Below, piece by piece: positions 63,572-64,000 of a DNA stretch of 64,000 nucleotides. The stretch lies in NCBI GenBank assembly GCA_903847205.1, contig CAINDA010000027.1, positions 1 through 64,000 on the forward strand, in the 5' to 3' direction. The DNA comes from an uncultured Bacteroidota bacterium. GTDB taxonomy: Bacteria; Bacteroidota; Bacteroidia; 2-12-FULL-35-15. Position numbers and translations under genes: made by a program. The first letter of the stretch is position 1. Each line of letters begins with the position of its first letter. Below the pieces are notes generated by a model. The model made no database searches. It was given only the letters and a program-made list of their open reading frames with translations, and was not told where the DNA came from.

Positions 63572-63579
63572 TATATTTG
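63572..63579 (+). promoter_or_regulatory. -7 box for the last gene
   Basis: TATATTTG begins 3 bp after the T-run of terminator 3 and ends 35 bp before the ATG at 63615. Confidence 0.5.
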
Positions 63580-63614
63580 TATGTATTCCATATTGATAAA
63601 AGAATACGCTTATT

Positions 63615-64000
63615 ATGAAAACATTTGCCTTTTTGTTATTGATAACAATCTCCGAATTTGCTTTCTCACAGGAAGAAGGAACAAGAGGAATAATTAAAGT
63701 TAAAAAAGCCATTGCCGACACTACTTGTACTGCAAATATTTTGGGATACAGCGGAAAAAACTTTACGAATAAAAAAGCTCTGTTAAAAGCAAAAAAAATC
63801 GAATTAAGTAAAAATTGCAATTGTGAAATAATATCTTTTAGGATTAATTATATATATGATAATTCATCTATCCACCAAGTATTCATTGGCGATGTGTTTA
63901 ACGGGGTAGAAATATTTGATGATTTAAAAAAACACACAGATGATCCCAAATTGACCAATATGATTATTGAAAAAATTATTGCAAAGAATAAAGTCACCGG
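63615..64000 (+). CDS. Exported protein, partial (runs off the window)
   Basis: The first 128 residues are present: signal peptide MKTFAFLLLITISEFAFSQ, then EEGTRGIIKVKKAIADTTCTANILG and a region rich in Lys and Asn with Cys pairs (KNCNCEIISF). No family recognised. The 3' end lies beyond the window. It has the same terminator-plus-promoter module upstream as the neighbours. Confidence 0.65.
   Translation, partial: MKTFAFLLLITISEFAFSQEEGTRGIIKVKKAIADTTCTANILGYSGKNFTNKKALLKAKKIELSKNCNCEIISFRINYIYDNSSIHQVFIGDVFNGVEIFDDLKKHTDDPKLTNMIIEKIIAKNKVT

Noticed and set aside
1-64000. tRNA, rRNA or riboswitch genes
   Set aside because: No T-loop-like GGTTCGAATCC context with matching acceptor stems, and no rRNA-like or known riboswitch motif was noticed by eye. 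A covariance search could still find a small RNA.

Overview
The window looks like a chromosome segment of a member of the Bacteroidota. The DNA is AT-rich. Several predicted exported proteins end in type IX secretion (T9SS) sorting domains. Many start sites have a TAnnTTTG box (the Bacteroidota -7 element) just upstream and no Shine-Dalgarno sequence. Gene content (LpxB, a patatin/beta-barrel fusion, SurA-like chaperones, TolC) indicates a Gram-negative envelope. No rRNA, tRNA, integrase, CRISPR array or intact insertion sequence was seen. I cannot place it below phylum level.

Region by region. 1-560: a 21-bp tandem repeat array and an inverted-repeat element. 0.57-10.4 kb: envelope and transport genes (barrel protein, patatin-barrel protein, NhaD antiporter, two APC permeases, a beta-flower repeat protein). 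10.5-17.5 kb: MoxR ATPase, three SurA/PpiD-type periplasmic isomerases and guaB, all on the minus strand. 17.8-22.6 kb: DUF2007-type protein, recO, a SpoIID-like protein, lpxB, a small membrane protein and surE. 22.7-27.6 kb: a TetR-controlled tripartite drug efflux locus (TetR, TolC, EmrA-like, EmrB-like) with a clear operator palindrome. 27.8-33.4 kb: a thiolase remnant, proline dehydrogenase, aroB, xerD, aroQ and an MFS exporter. 33.4-38.8 kb: clpC and gyrA, divergent. 39.0-39.5 kb: a second 21/42-bp repeat array. 39.8-45.2 kb: M16 peptidase and two TPR proteins. 45.2-47.2 kb: a frameshifted metallopeptidase and a DUF4337 protein. 47.2-48.5 kb: two small unrecognised genes separated by long imperfect hairpins that resemble integron attC sites. 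48.5-57.7 kb: cytochrome-like lipoprotein, giant T9SS adhesin, J/KTSC protein, M3 peptidase, MFS transporter, collagen-like lipoprotein. 57.8-58.4 kb: a third array, with 42-bp units, next to a gene fragment. 58.5-64.0 kb: secreted or barrel proteins, most preceded by the same GACGAAGC terminator hairpin followed by a promoter box; the last gene runs off the window.

Most genes are housekeeping or envelope biogenesis. The parts that stand out are non-coding: three intergenic arrays sharing a 21-bp register, a possible integron-like cassette cluster, repeated terminator-promoter modules, and palindromes placed directly at transcription start points (tetR, surE, xerD/aroQ). Promoter and operator calls rest on sequence pattern alone.
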